In this document: positions 27,389 through 34,886 of the stretch, one piece after another
Numbering within the stretch: position 1 is the first letter of the stretch
How the letters are laid out: each line of letters opens with the position of its first letter
From: Acidobacteriota bacterium
Lineage (GTDB): Bacteria > Acidobacteriota > Terriglobia > Terriglobales > Acidobacteriaceae
Reading direction: 5' to 3'
Assembly (NCBI GenBank): GCA_013285705.1
Contig: JABDHA010000011.1
Coordinates: 1-61,589, forward strand
Length of the DNA stretch: 61,589 nt
Made by a program: the position numbers and the translations under genes
Notes under the pieces: generated by a model
The model's database searches: none
What the model was told of the DNA's origin: nothing
What the model saw: the letters and a program-made list of their open reading frames with translations, nothing else

Positions 27389-28372
27389 CTACGCCTTGGC
27401 CTTTTTAATCTCTTCCGTCAGCGCAGGTACAACATCGAACAAATTCCCCACCACGCCGACATCCGCAATCTCAAAGATCGGCGCTTCCGGGTCTTTATTG
27501 ATCGCGACAATCGTGCGCGAGCCTTTCATGCCAACGATGTGCTGAATCGCACCGCTGATCCCGAGCGCCACATAGAGCTTCGGAGCCACCGTCTGTCCCG
27601 ACGAGCCGATTTGCCGCTCCAAAGGGAGCCAGCCGTTGTCGCAGATTGGACGCGAAGCAGCCACTTCGCCGCCAAGCGCCTTGGCCAGTTCTTCGGCAAG
27701 TGCGAGATTCTTCTGCTCCTTGATGCCGCGGCCGACGGCGACAATGACTTCTGACTGCGAGAGATCGACAGCCTGTTTCGCTTCCTGAAAGACCTCGTGC
27801 GGAGTTACACGCGGTGCACTTTCTGCGCCCGCAGCGGTTACATTTTCCACGGAAGCGGACCCAGCTTCGGCCTGATCGCCACGAAACGCCCCAATCTGGA
27901 TCGTAGCCAGCCATGGCCCATCTCCAGCAAACGAAACATCGGCCGCAAACTTCCCCTGAAACATCTGCCGGGTGAAAAGCAGCTTGCCATTCTCATACTT
28001 ATAGCCAATTGAGTCGGAGATCAGCGTGCGATCAAGAGCCAGCGCCAGCCGCGGCGCAAAATCGCGTACTTGATAGGTATGGGGAAAGAGTACCAACTTT
28101 GGCTGCTTCTCTCGGATGAAGTGCTTGAGCGCGAAGACGTAAGCGTCCGAGGTATAGGCAGCAAGCGAAGGAGCTTCCAATGCATAGACTCGTCCCACAG
28201 CCTTGCCAGCCAGTTCCTGAGCAAGTGAGCCAATACCGCTGCCTGCAAGCACGACTTCGACCGGCCAGCCCGTCTCTTTGGAGATGGCCTGTGCGGCTGA
28301 AATGGTTTCAAAGGAGACGCGGTTGAGCTTACCTTCCCGCTGTTCTGCGACGACAAGAATGGTGTCTGCCAT
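27389..28372 (-). CDS. etfA: Electron transfer flavoprotein alpha subunit
   Basis: This FAD-binding subunit of ETF is a cytoplasmic heterodimer with EtfB that collects electrons from acyl-CoA and related dehydrogenases. The start at ATG 28372 (MADTILVVAEQREG) is chosen because GAGGTG precedes it, and the twelve extra residues upstream do not match the family. The C-terminal FAD domain shows the family signature: GQTVAPKLYVALGISGAIQH and then IVAINKDPEAPIFEIADVG. The length is about 327. It pairs with etfB upstream, with a small membrane-protein gene between them. Confidence 0.95.
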   Translation of the reverse strand: MADTILVVAEQREGKLNRVSFETISAAQAISKETGWPVEVVLAGSGIGSLAQELAGKAVGRVYALEAPSLAAYTSDAYVFALKHFIREKQPKLVLFPHTYQVRDFAPRLALALDRTLISDSIGYKYENGKLLFTRQMFQGKFAADVSFAGDGPWLATIQIGAFRGDQAEAGSASVENVTAAGAESAPRVTPHEVFQEAKQAVDLSQSEVIVAVGRGIKEQKNLALAEELAKALGGEVAASRPICDNGWLPLERQIGSSGQTVAPKLYVALGISGAIQHIVGMKGSRTIVAINKDPEAPIFEIADVGVVGNLFDVVPALTEEIKKAKA

Positions 28373-28431
28373 ACACACCTCAGGGGAGCCGAAGCCCCCC
28401 TTGGTCAAGCCGCTTTAAATTCTTGATAAAA

Positions 28432-28716
28432 CTAGAGGCTGGAAAACTCCGGACGCCCACGCTTCAGATACGTCCCGTATCCGCCAAACACAAGCGCCAG
28501 CAGGCCCGCAAGAATGTTGTAGTAAAGCATCGGATGAAGAGCGCCGGGCGAGTAGGTCGCATCCTGGCCCGACCATACGGTGAGCAGCACGGCAAAGAAG
28601 GCGAACTGTCCTGCGATGACTTGATACGTGACCCCCCACTGGCGTCTCTTGTCGAGAGCCTCCACCTCATTGGGGGTCAGATTGCGTTCCTCTTCGGGAA
28701 TGTTCAAGTTGGCCAT
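28432..28716 (-). CDS. Small membrane protein between etfB and etfA
   Basis: This 94-residue protein begins with a polar, acidic N-terminus (NLNIPEEERNLTPNEVEALDKRR), followed by two hydrophobic spans at about 34-50 and 66-85 and a basic tail (YLKRGRPEFSSL). The ATG at 28716 is preferred over the TTG nine bases earlier because AGGAG sits about a dozen bases before the ATG but only two before the TTG. It lies between etfB and etfA in the same direction, with gaps of about 50 bases. I know of no named family; its position suggests a membrane factor linked with ETF or its quinone oxidoreductase. Confidence 0.75.
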   Translation of the reverse strand: MANLNIPEEERNLTPNEVEALDKRRQWGVTYQVIAGQFAFFAVLLTVWSGQDATYSPGALHPMLYYNILAGLLALVFGGYGTYLKRGRPEFSSL

Positions 28717-28768
28717 CGTGCTCAAATCTCCTAAAGAAATTGGCGAGGGTTAGCCCTCTGTCAAACAA

Positions 28769-29539
28769 TTAAATCACGCGCGCGGTGTTTTTGAGATACT
28801 CGGTGACTTTGCGCGCTACTTCGGCAGCCGGCCCGTCGATCATTTCAGTCTTTTTCTGCTTTACGGGAATGTATAGACGCTCAATCTGCTGCAGGTTTTT
28901 ACTGAACTTCGGCTCAACCTCTGCCCAGGCAACCTTGCGTAACGGCTTGTTTTTGGCCTGCTTAATGCCAATCAGGCTGGCGTAGCGCAGCTTATTAATA
29001 CCACTCTGGATCGTCAGGACCGCCGGCGTTGGCATGTCGATGAACTGATAATGGCCGGCCTCCAACTCCCGTTTCAAATGCAGTCCGGAATCGGTCTTTT
29101 CAATGCCGATGATGATGGTTGCGTGCGGCAATCCAAGGATTTCGGCCAGCAATACACCCGTTTGTGCTGCGCCAAAGTCGTCGGATTGGAGACCGGTCAC
29201 GATCAGATCGAAGTTCTCCTCGGCCACGGCAGCAGCGATGGCGCGCGCCGTGTTCGCCGAATCAAGCTGCACGAACTTGTCGTCTTCGAGATGAATCGCA
29301 CGATCTGCGCCCTTGGCCAACGCCTCGCGCAGCACCTGCTGGGAGCGCGCCGGTCCAGCGGTGATCACAACCACCTCGCCACCATGTTTTTCTTTCTGGC
29401 GCAGGGCTTCTTCCAGGGCATAGGCGTCCGGCTCATTCACTTCATAGGAGACGTCCTCACGAATCCAGGTGCCAGATTCGTTAAGTTTCAGCGGAGCGTC
29501 TTTTTGCGGGACCTGTTTGATGCAGACAAGAATCTTCAT
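28769..29539 (-). CDS. etfB: Electron transfer flavoprotein beta subunit
   Basis: This AMP-binding subunit of ETF has 256 residues. It opens with MKILVCIKQVPQKDAPLKL, carries NEPDAYALEEALRQKE near residue 35-50, and has the characteristic VTGLQSDDFGAAQTGVLLAE around 113-132. EAGHYQFIDMPTPAVLTIQ follows, as in the family. It forms a heterodimer with EtfA, encoded downstream on the same strand. The gene heads the operon that also encodes ETF-ubiquinone oxidoreductase. Confidence 0.95.
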   Translation of the reverse strand: MKILVCIKQVPQKDAPLKLNESGTWIREDVSYEVNEPDAYALEEALRQKEKHGGEVVVITAGPARSQQVLREALAKGADRAIHLEDDKFVQLDSANTARAIAAAVAEENFDLIVTGLQSDDFGAAQTGVLLAEILGLPHATIIIGIEKTDSGLHLKRELEAGHYQFIDMPTPAVLTIQSGINKLRYASLIGIKQAKNKPLRKVAWAEVEPKFSKNLQQIERLYIPVKQKKTEMIDGPAAEVARKVTEYLKNTARVI

Positions 29540-29619
29540 AGGTGAACGCGCCAGTATATCGGATCGAGTAAGCAGCAGGCGAGTTGGCTACCTCTGCTTG
29601 ATGGGTTGTTGCGAAATTC

Positions 29620-29838
29620 CTACCAGCAGCCATGAGTTAAGGTCTGCTGGGACAATTTGCTCTCAGCCGCCTTGTAGTTGTCTCCTGCGGCATTCATTTC
29701 CTCGATTCTGGCTGTATAAAGGGGATCTTTCTTTGATATCAGTCGCACTTCGTCTTTAGACGCCAGCCATTCGGCCAGCAAACGAGATGTTTCTGTGCGT
29801 AACTGGTTCCGCTCCGCACATTCTGGAGTTTTGTGCAT
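29620..29838 (-). CDS. Small hypothetical protein (HKTPEC motif)
   Basis: This short protein of about 72 residues starts MHKTPECAERNQL. It is mainly helical, with regularly spaced charged residues and a C-terminal HGCW. An in-frame extension up to a TTG at 29943 is open and would add 35 residues, so the start is uncertain. One Cys near each end could form a metal site or disulfide, but this is speculative. It lies upstream of etfB on the same strand and is divergent from the secreted peptidase. No function can be named. Confidence 0.45.
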   Translation of the reverse strand: MHKTPECAERNQLRTETSRLLAEWLASKDEVRLISKKDPLYTARIEEMNAAGDNYKAAESKLSQQTLTHGCW

Positions 29839-29995
29839 CGTGACTTTGCGTCCATCACCCAATTTCACACCCCTGCCCTCGCCGTCTTTTCTATTCAATA
29901 ATCCTACCAACGTGAACAAACGCCACATGACGCGTTGGGTCAATTAGTCGCGGGAGTTATGTGGGTCTGAGTCCGATGCTATCCTCACTCTCATC

Positions 29996-31366
29996 ATGCA
30001 CAAGAAAATTCCTGTGTGCCTCACGGCGGCGCTGCTCGCAGTGTCGACGCTCCAAGCCCAGCAGCTATCAGCGCCGGAGCAGGCCATGGTCAGCTACATC
30101 AAGGCCAACGAGCAGGCTTCCAACGATCTTTTGCAGAAGCTGGTTGAGATCAACAGCGGAACTCGCAATCTCGAAGGCGTTCGCGCCGTAGGCAAAATCA
30201 TCACCGGGCAGCTTGACGAGCTCGGCTTCCAGGTCAAATGGATCCCGATGGACGAGGTCAAGCGTGCCGGTGTGCTTGTAGCCGAGCACCCCTGCCCCGA
30301 ACCGGGCAAGTGCGGCAAGCGCATGCTGCTCATCGGTCATATGGATACCGTTTTCGAAAAAGACGGTCCCTTCCAGAGCTACACGGTGAGCGGCACGGGC
30401 AACGGCCACATCGCTACCGGCCCCGGCACCAACGACATGAAGGGTGGCCTCGTCATCATGCTCTACGCGCTCAAAGCTATGCAGGCAGCAGGAGTGCTCA
30501 AGCAGACCGAAATTACTATCGTCCTCAGCGGCGATGAAGAGGCGCATGGCGAACCAGCCAGCGTCTCGCGCCGCGACATGATAGCCGCTGCCAAACACAG
30601 CGATGTGGCGCTCGAATTCGAAGGCACGCCGCGCATGAACGGTGTCTTTTACGGCAGCGTCAGCCGTCGCAGCTCCATCACCTGGCACCTGAAAGCGACG
30701 GGAGAAACGGGCCATTCTTCCGCCATTTTTTCTGACACTAAGGGTTATGGCGCTATCTATGAAGTCACGCGCATCCTCGACGCTTTTCGTACGCAGCTTC
30801 CCGAAAACTATCTAACCTACAACGTCGGCCTCGTCCTCGGGGGCACAACTGTTGCTGTCGATCCCGAAGGCATCTCAGGCAGCGCCACCGGCAAAGACAA
30901 CGTTATTTCCCCAACCGCATACGCAAGCGGCGACATCCGCACCATCTCGAACGAACAAACGGATCGTGTGGAAGCAAAGATGAAGGCCATCGTTGCCGAG
31001 CACCTGCCGAAGACGAACGCGAGCATCGAATTCGGCGAAGGCTACCCCGCGATGGCTCCCACGGAAGACAGCCGTGCTCTTCTGCGCATACTGAATGGCG
31101 CAAATAAGAGCCTCGGATTTGCTGAGATGCCGGAGCTCGATCCAATGAAGCGCGGTGCAGGCGACATCTCCTTCGTTGCCGAATATCTACCCGGCCTGGC
31201 AGGCATTGGAGCCACTGGCGAAGGCGCGCATGCTCCCGGTGAGACGGTCGACCTATCCACACAGCCCATCAACACCGAACGGGACGCCCTGCTCATGTAT
31301 CGCCTCAGCAAGGTAGATGCGAAAGCAGATTTGAAGACGCTCTATCCCGCGGCACCTGCGAAATAA
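29996..31366 (+). CDS. Secreted M20-family metallopeptidase (carboxypeptidase G2-like)
   Basis: This zinc-dependent exopeptidase of 456 residues has a signal peptide (cleavage after about residue 21, LQAQQ). Metal and catalytic residues are visible: H115 and D117 in GHMDTV, D147 in GTNDMKGG, the E181-E182 pair in SGDEEAHGE, and HAPGE near the C-terminus. The dimerisation domain sits in between, starting near SSITWHLKATGETGHSS. The family removes C-terminal glutamate or similar residues; here it would act in the periplasm or outside. It stands alone, 52 bases before a KdsC-like gene. Confidence 0.9.
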   Translation: MHKKIPVCLTAALLAVSTLQAQQLSAPEQAMVSYIKANEQASNDLLQKLVEINSGTRNLEGVRAVGKIITGQLDELGFQVKWIPMDEVKRAGVLVAEHPCPEPGKCGKRMLLIGHMDTVFEKDGPFQSYTVSGTGNGHIATGPGTNDMKGGLVIMLYALKAMQAAGVLKQTEITIVLSGDEEAHGEPASVSRRDMIAAAKHSDVALEFEGTPRMNGVFYGSVSRRSSITWHLKATGETGHSSAIFSDTKGYGAIYEVTRILDAFRTQLPENYLTYNVGLVLGGTTVAVDPEGISGSATGKDNVISPTAYASGDIRTISNEQTDRVEAKMKAIVAEHLPKTNASIEFGEGYPAMAPTEDSRALLRILNGANKSLGFAEMPELDPMKRGAGDISFVAEYLPGLAGIGATGEGAHAPGETVDLSTQPINTERDALLMYRLSKVDAKADLKTLYPAAPAK

Positions 31367-31418
31367 TTGCGAGACAAGCGGTATAAGATGCGGAAGTACA
31401 AAAGGTAAAATCGTCTCT

Positions 31419-31979
31419 ATGCCAGAAAATCCACAACCCTCCGCCTCTCTTTTGGATCGCGCCAGAAAAATTCGTCTCTTTCTCATGGACGTAGACGGCA
31501 CTCTTACCGATGGCGGTGTCTGCCTGATCTCGCCCCCCGGCGGCGGCGAAATTCTCGAAATGAAGGTCTTCAATGCGAAAGACGGCGCGGGTCTGACCCT
31601 GGCACACATCATGGGCATCAAAACCGGCTTCATCACCGGCCGCAAATCGCCCGCCGTCCAACAGCGCGCCCACGAGGTTCATGTGGATTATGTCTATCTC
31701 GGTCAGGCAACAAAGAAGGCCGCATTTGAAGAGTGCATGCAGAAAGCCGGAGTGACCGAAGAGGAAACCGCCTACATGGGCGACGACCTGCCCGATCTGC
31801 CCATCGCCGTGCGCGCAGGACTCGCCGTAGCCGTAGCCGATGCAGTCGCCGAGCTGAAAGCCGCCTGCCATTTCACAACGAATGCCCGCGGCGGACAAGG
31901 AGCTGCGCGAGAAGTGATTGAATTGATTTTGAAAGCGCAAGGCCGCTGGGAAGCGGCGATTCCGCGAGCGCTGGCTTAG
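31419..31979 (+). CDS. KdsC-like HAD phosphatase
   Basis: This small HAD-superfamily phosphatase of 186 residues has DVDGT at 24-28 (the two catalytic aspartates), a TGR block (TGFITGRKSPAV) and YMGDDLPDLPIAVRAG as the last metal-binding motif. This cap-less architecture is that of 3-deoxy-D-manno-octulosonate 8-phosphate phosphatase, which makes Kdo for lipid A core synthesis. A Kdo transferase gene elsewhere in the window makes that role plausible. Related phosphatases act on other sugar acids, for example sialic acid 9-phosphate, so the substrate is inferred. An insert (SPPGGGE) after the first motif is slightly unusual. Confidence 0.85.
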   Translation: MPENPQPSASLLDRARKIRLFLMDVDGTLTDGGVCLISPPGGGEILEMKVFNAKDGAGLTLAHIMGIKTGFITGRKSPAVQQRAHEVHVDYVYLGQATKKAAFEECMQKAGVTEEETAYMGDDLPDLPIAVRAGLAVAVADAVAELKAACHFTTNARGGQGAAREVIELILKAQGRWEAAIPRALA

Positions 31980-32189
31980 CGATTTGAAATAGACATAACG
32001 GTCGTCCTATTGAAATAAAACCTTCTGCTCATCATCCTGCCCGAAAGTGGACAGGCTCGTCCGGATTTGGACAAGTCAGAAATTTTCCCGAGTGCCGCCC
32101 GTCGCTGGAATCCATTCATTTTAAAAGACATCCAATGAGGGCAGGATTGGCCCCCGATGTGCGGACACTCTCTCTGAAGAGGTGTCCGT
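31980..32189. other. Intergenic region with repeated GGACA motifs
   Basis: This gap of about 210 bases before the first permease contains TGGACAGG (near 32048) and TGGACAAG (near 32068). A hairpin with arms CGGACAC and GTGTCCG abuts the permease start. Similar short motifs repeated in both orientations suggest a binding site for a regulator. No coding frame or RNA gene is seen. Confidence 0.35.
32162..32188 (+). promoter_or_regulatory. Hairpin ending two bases before a permease start codon
   Basis: CGGACAC (32162-32168) and GTGTCCG (32182-32188) are perfect seven-base inverted arms around a 13-base loop, and the ATG of the permease is at 32190. The GAGG that would serve as ribosome binding site lies at the loop-arm boundary. 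Folding of the mRNA would restrict translation, or the DNA dyad could be an operator. Confidence 0.4.
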
Positions 32190-34619
32190 ATGGCTTTTTT
32201 TGAGGATTTGCGGTTTGCGCTGCGGCAGTTGAGCAAAGCTCCCGGCTTTGCGTTGACGGCGATTGTGACGCTGGCGCTCGGTATTGGCGCGAATACGGCC
32301 ATTTTCAGCGTGATACATGCGGTGCTGATGCATCCCTCGGGCGTGGACGCGCCAGAGCGGGTGGGCATCATGCGCACGAAGTACGCCAACCTCGGTCTCG
32401 ATTTCCCGGATGTTTCCGTTCCTGATTTTGCCGATGCGGCCTCGTTGAAGGATCAGGTGCAGGCTGCTGCGATTGGGCGGACGGACAGCTACAACATCGT
32501 TCACGATGGCCGGACGGAGCATCTGGATGGATCGCAGGTGACCTGGCAGTGGTTCAACGTCTTTGGCGCGCGGCCGATTCTGGGGCGGACATTTACTGCC
32601 GAAGAAGATCAGAAGGGCGCGAACAGCGTAGCCGTGCTCAGCTATGGCGCGTGGCGGAAGGTCTTTGGTGGCGATCGCAATGTGATCGGGCAGACCATAA
32701 TGCTGAACCAGAAACCCTATCGCGTGATCGGCGTGATGCGCAGCGATTTTGACTGGCCGCGCGGTAAGGACGTCTGGACGCCGATGGGACTTGAGCCCAA
32801 AGAATATGACCTGAGCAATCGCTTCAACGAGGGATCGACGGCAGCGGTTCGGTTGCAGCCAGGCGTGAACTTTGCGCAGTTCAATAACGGCCTGGCGGCG
32901 AAGTCGCGTGAGGAATATACGCGTGAGGGTGGGAAGGGATTTGCGCAACTGTCGAACTGGGGGATGACAGCAACTCCGCTGACTGAGTTTGCCGCCGGAC
33001 CGCTGCGCAAGCCGCTCTACGTGCTCTTTGGTGTGGTAGCGCTGGTGTTACTGATTGCTTCCGCGAACGTCGCGGGACTCTTTCTGGCGCGGGCTTCATC
33101 GCGGACGAAGGAGTTTGCCATTCGCACCGCGCTGGGCGCAAATGCGTGGCGGCTGGTGCGGCAGATGTTGACCGAGACGCTTCTGCTTGCCGGATTGGCA
33201 ACGATGATCGGGGTCGGCCTGGGACCGGTCTTCGGAAGAATGCTGCTGTGGATGGTGCCGCAGAGTCTTGCGGAAGGCTACACGGTCGACATGTCGCTCG
33301 GGGTGCTGGCCTTTACCGCTGCGACGGGTCTGCTGACGTCCCTGATTGCCGGTATTGGTCCATCGGTGAAGATGGTACGTACACAGAAACGGCTGGAGTT
33401 GCATGATGGCGGAAGAAGTGCGACCGCATCTGCGGACAAGCAGCGGCTACGTAGCGCCTTCGTCATCGGCGAGGTGGCGATGGCCTTTGTACTGCTGGCG
33501 GGCACCGGTCTTTTTCTGGCGAGCCTGCGGCAGATGCAGCAGATCAATCCGGGCTTCAATCCGTACGGAGTGTTGGCGGGCGCGGTGGTTTACTCGGGTG
33601 ATGCATACAAGGACAACCGCGCGCGACAGGAGAGCTTTGTCAATACGGTCGTCGATAATCTGAAGGCGCAGCCGGGTGTGAAAGATGCGGCGGCTATGAC
33701 GGCTCTGCCTTTCAGCAGTCAAGATGGGGCCAGCTCGTTCAACATTGAGGGGCGGCCCTTGGGGCCGAATGACCCGGGACCGCACAGCCAGTTGAGCTAT
33801 GCCACGGCTGACTATCTCAAGACGATGCAGATATCTCTGCTTGCCGGACGCTGGATCAGCACGGATGACCGCTCGAACACCCAGCCCGTGGTGGTGATCG
33901 ACCAGAAACTGGCGAAGAAGTATTGGCCGAACCAGAATCCGATTGGCCAGCACCTGCGCGATGTTTCCAATGGCCCATGGGTTGAAGTGGTGGGCGTGGC
34001 GGCTGATGTCCGTCCCGATTCGCTTGAAGAGGATGTGAGCGATGGCATGCGTTACTATCCAATTTCACAGGGGCCAAACGTGATGGCGAACTTTGTGGTG
34101 CGCACGGATGGCGAGCCGCTTGCTTTGACATCGGCGATGAACCGCGCGATTGCTGTGGCAGATCCGGCACAGACGGCCTTTGGAATCAGCACGCTGGAAT
34201 CGCGGGTAGATGCTTCGTTGGCATCGAGAAGACTGATTGTCTGGCTGCTGACGGCCTTTGCCGGGCTGGCGTTAGTGCTGGCTCTGGTTGGAATTTACGG
34301 GCTGATCAGCTATGTCACCGAGCAGCGCACGAATGAGATTGGTATCCGCATGGCATTGGGCGCACAGCGAAGCCAGGTGGTTCGCCTGGTGATGAAGGGT
34401 GCGTTGGCATGGGTTGGCATTGGTCTTGCGATTGGTATCGCCATGTCGATCTTTGCCACAGCGATGCTTAAGCAGCAGTTCTCGTCTTTTGGCGGCGGGG
34501 TTATGTCCTCGCTGGGCATTGCCATGGCTGCACTGCTCGCCATTGGCGGCCTGGCGGGGCTGTTTCCCGCACAGAGGGCAGCCTCGATTGATCCGGCAAA
34601 GACATTACGCAATGAATAG
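32190..34619 (+). CDS. Acidobacterial duplicated orphan permease (FtsX/MacB type), first copy
   Basis: This large inner-membrane permease of 809 residues has two MacB-periplasmic-core plus FtsX units. It begins with LRQLSKAPGFALTAIVTLA and GIGANTAIF, the signature of the orphan permeases common in acidobacteria, with the first span at about 21-45. A second cluster of spans lies near 270-400 and the last FtsX block near 690-800 (TNEIGIRMALGAQRSQV). No ATPase gene is adjacent, as is usual for this group. FtsX/MacB relatives work in lipoprotein or small-molecule export, but the role of this group is not established. A related gene follows in the same direction. Confidence 0.92.
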   Translation: MAFFEDLRFALRQLSKAPGFALTAIVTLALGIGANTAIFSVIHAVLMHPSGVDAPERVGIMRTKYANLGLDFPDVSVPDFADAASLKDQVQAAAIGRTDSYNIVHDGRTEHLDGSQVTWQWFNVFGARPILGRTFTAEEDQKGANSVAVLSYGAWRKVFGGDRNVIGQTIMLNQKPYRVIGVMRSDFDWPRGKDVWTPMGLEPKEYDLSNRFNEGSTAAVRLQPGVNFAQFNNGLAAKSREEYTREGGKGFAQLSNWGMTATPLTEFAAGPLRKPLYVLFGVVALVLLIASANVAGLFLARASSRTKEFAIRTALGANAWRLVRQMLTETLLLAGLATMIGVGLGPVFGRMLLWMVPQSLAEGYTVDMSLGVLAFTAATGLLTSLIAGIGPSVKMVRTQKRLELHDGGRSATASADKQRLRSAFVIGEVAMAFVLLAGTGLFLASLRQMQQINPGFNPYGVLAGAVVYSGDAYKDNRARQESFVNTVVDNLKAQPGVKDAAAMTALPFSSQDGASSFNIEGRPLGPNDPGPHSQLSYATADYLKTMQISLLAGRWISTDDRSNTQPVVVIDQKLAKKYWPNQNPIGQHLRDVSNGPWVEVVGVAADVRPDSLEEDVSDGMRYYPISQGPNVMANFVVRTDGEPLALTSAMNRAIAVADPAQTAFGISTLESRVDASLASRRLIVWLLTAFAGLALVLALVGIYGLISYVTEQRTNEIGIRMALGAQRSQVVRLVMKGALAWVGIGLAIGIAMSIFATAMLKQQFSSFGGGVMSSLGIAMAALLAIGGLAGLFPAQRAASIDPAKTLRNE

Positions 34620-34886
34620 TGAGTGTGACGTTTCTGAAATACCTGGCATAAGCCTGTCATCCTGAGCGAAGCGAAGGATCCGTTTTTTCTCCTTTCAGCA
34701 CACGGATCGTACAAGCGTCGGCAAGCAGGAATCGAAGTATTTTATGCAGATTTGTGGTTAAGGACGAGAAAAGCAGCTCTTTCGACTCCATTTGACGCAA
34801 AAATACTCCAAATTCCGCTCAGGATGACAATTCTTTTGGTCGCGAAGTTTGGAACAAGTACACTGCGGACCACGTAAGGAGAACAC
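34620..34886. other. Intergenic spacer between permease genes
   Basis: This spacer of about 270 bases has no plausible gene. It contains the GTCATCCTGAGC repeat described separately, a run of six T at 34683-34688 just after the left repeat copy, and an AT-rich stretch. The promoter of the second permease probably lies in its right part. AAGGAG about ten bases before the ATG is its ribosome binding site. Confidence 0.4.
34655..34829. repeat. Inverted pair of dispersed repeat TGTCATCCTGAGC
   Basis: TGTCATCCTGAGC at 34655-34667, continued by GAAGCGAAGGATC, is matched in inverse orientation by GCTCAGGATGACA at 34817-34829. The left copy also forms a short ATCCT/AGGAT hairpin directly followed by TTTTTT, so it could end transcription of the first permease. 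From memory, very similar 'TCATCCTGAGCGAAGCGAAGGATC' units are dispersed many times in acidobacterial and other genomes, but I cannot test this here. Confidence 0.6.
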
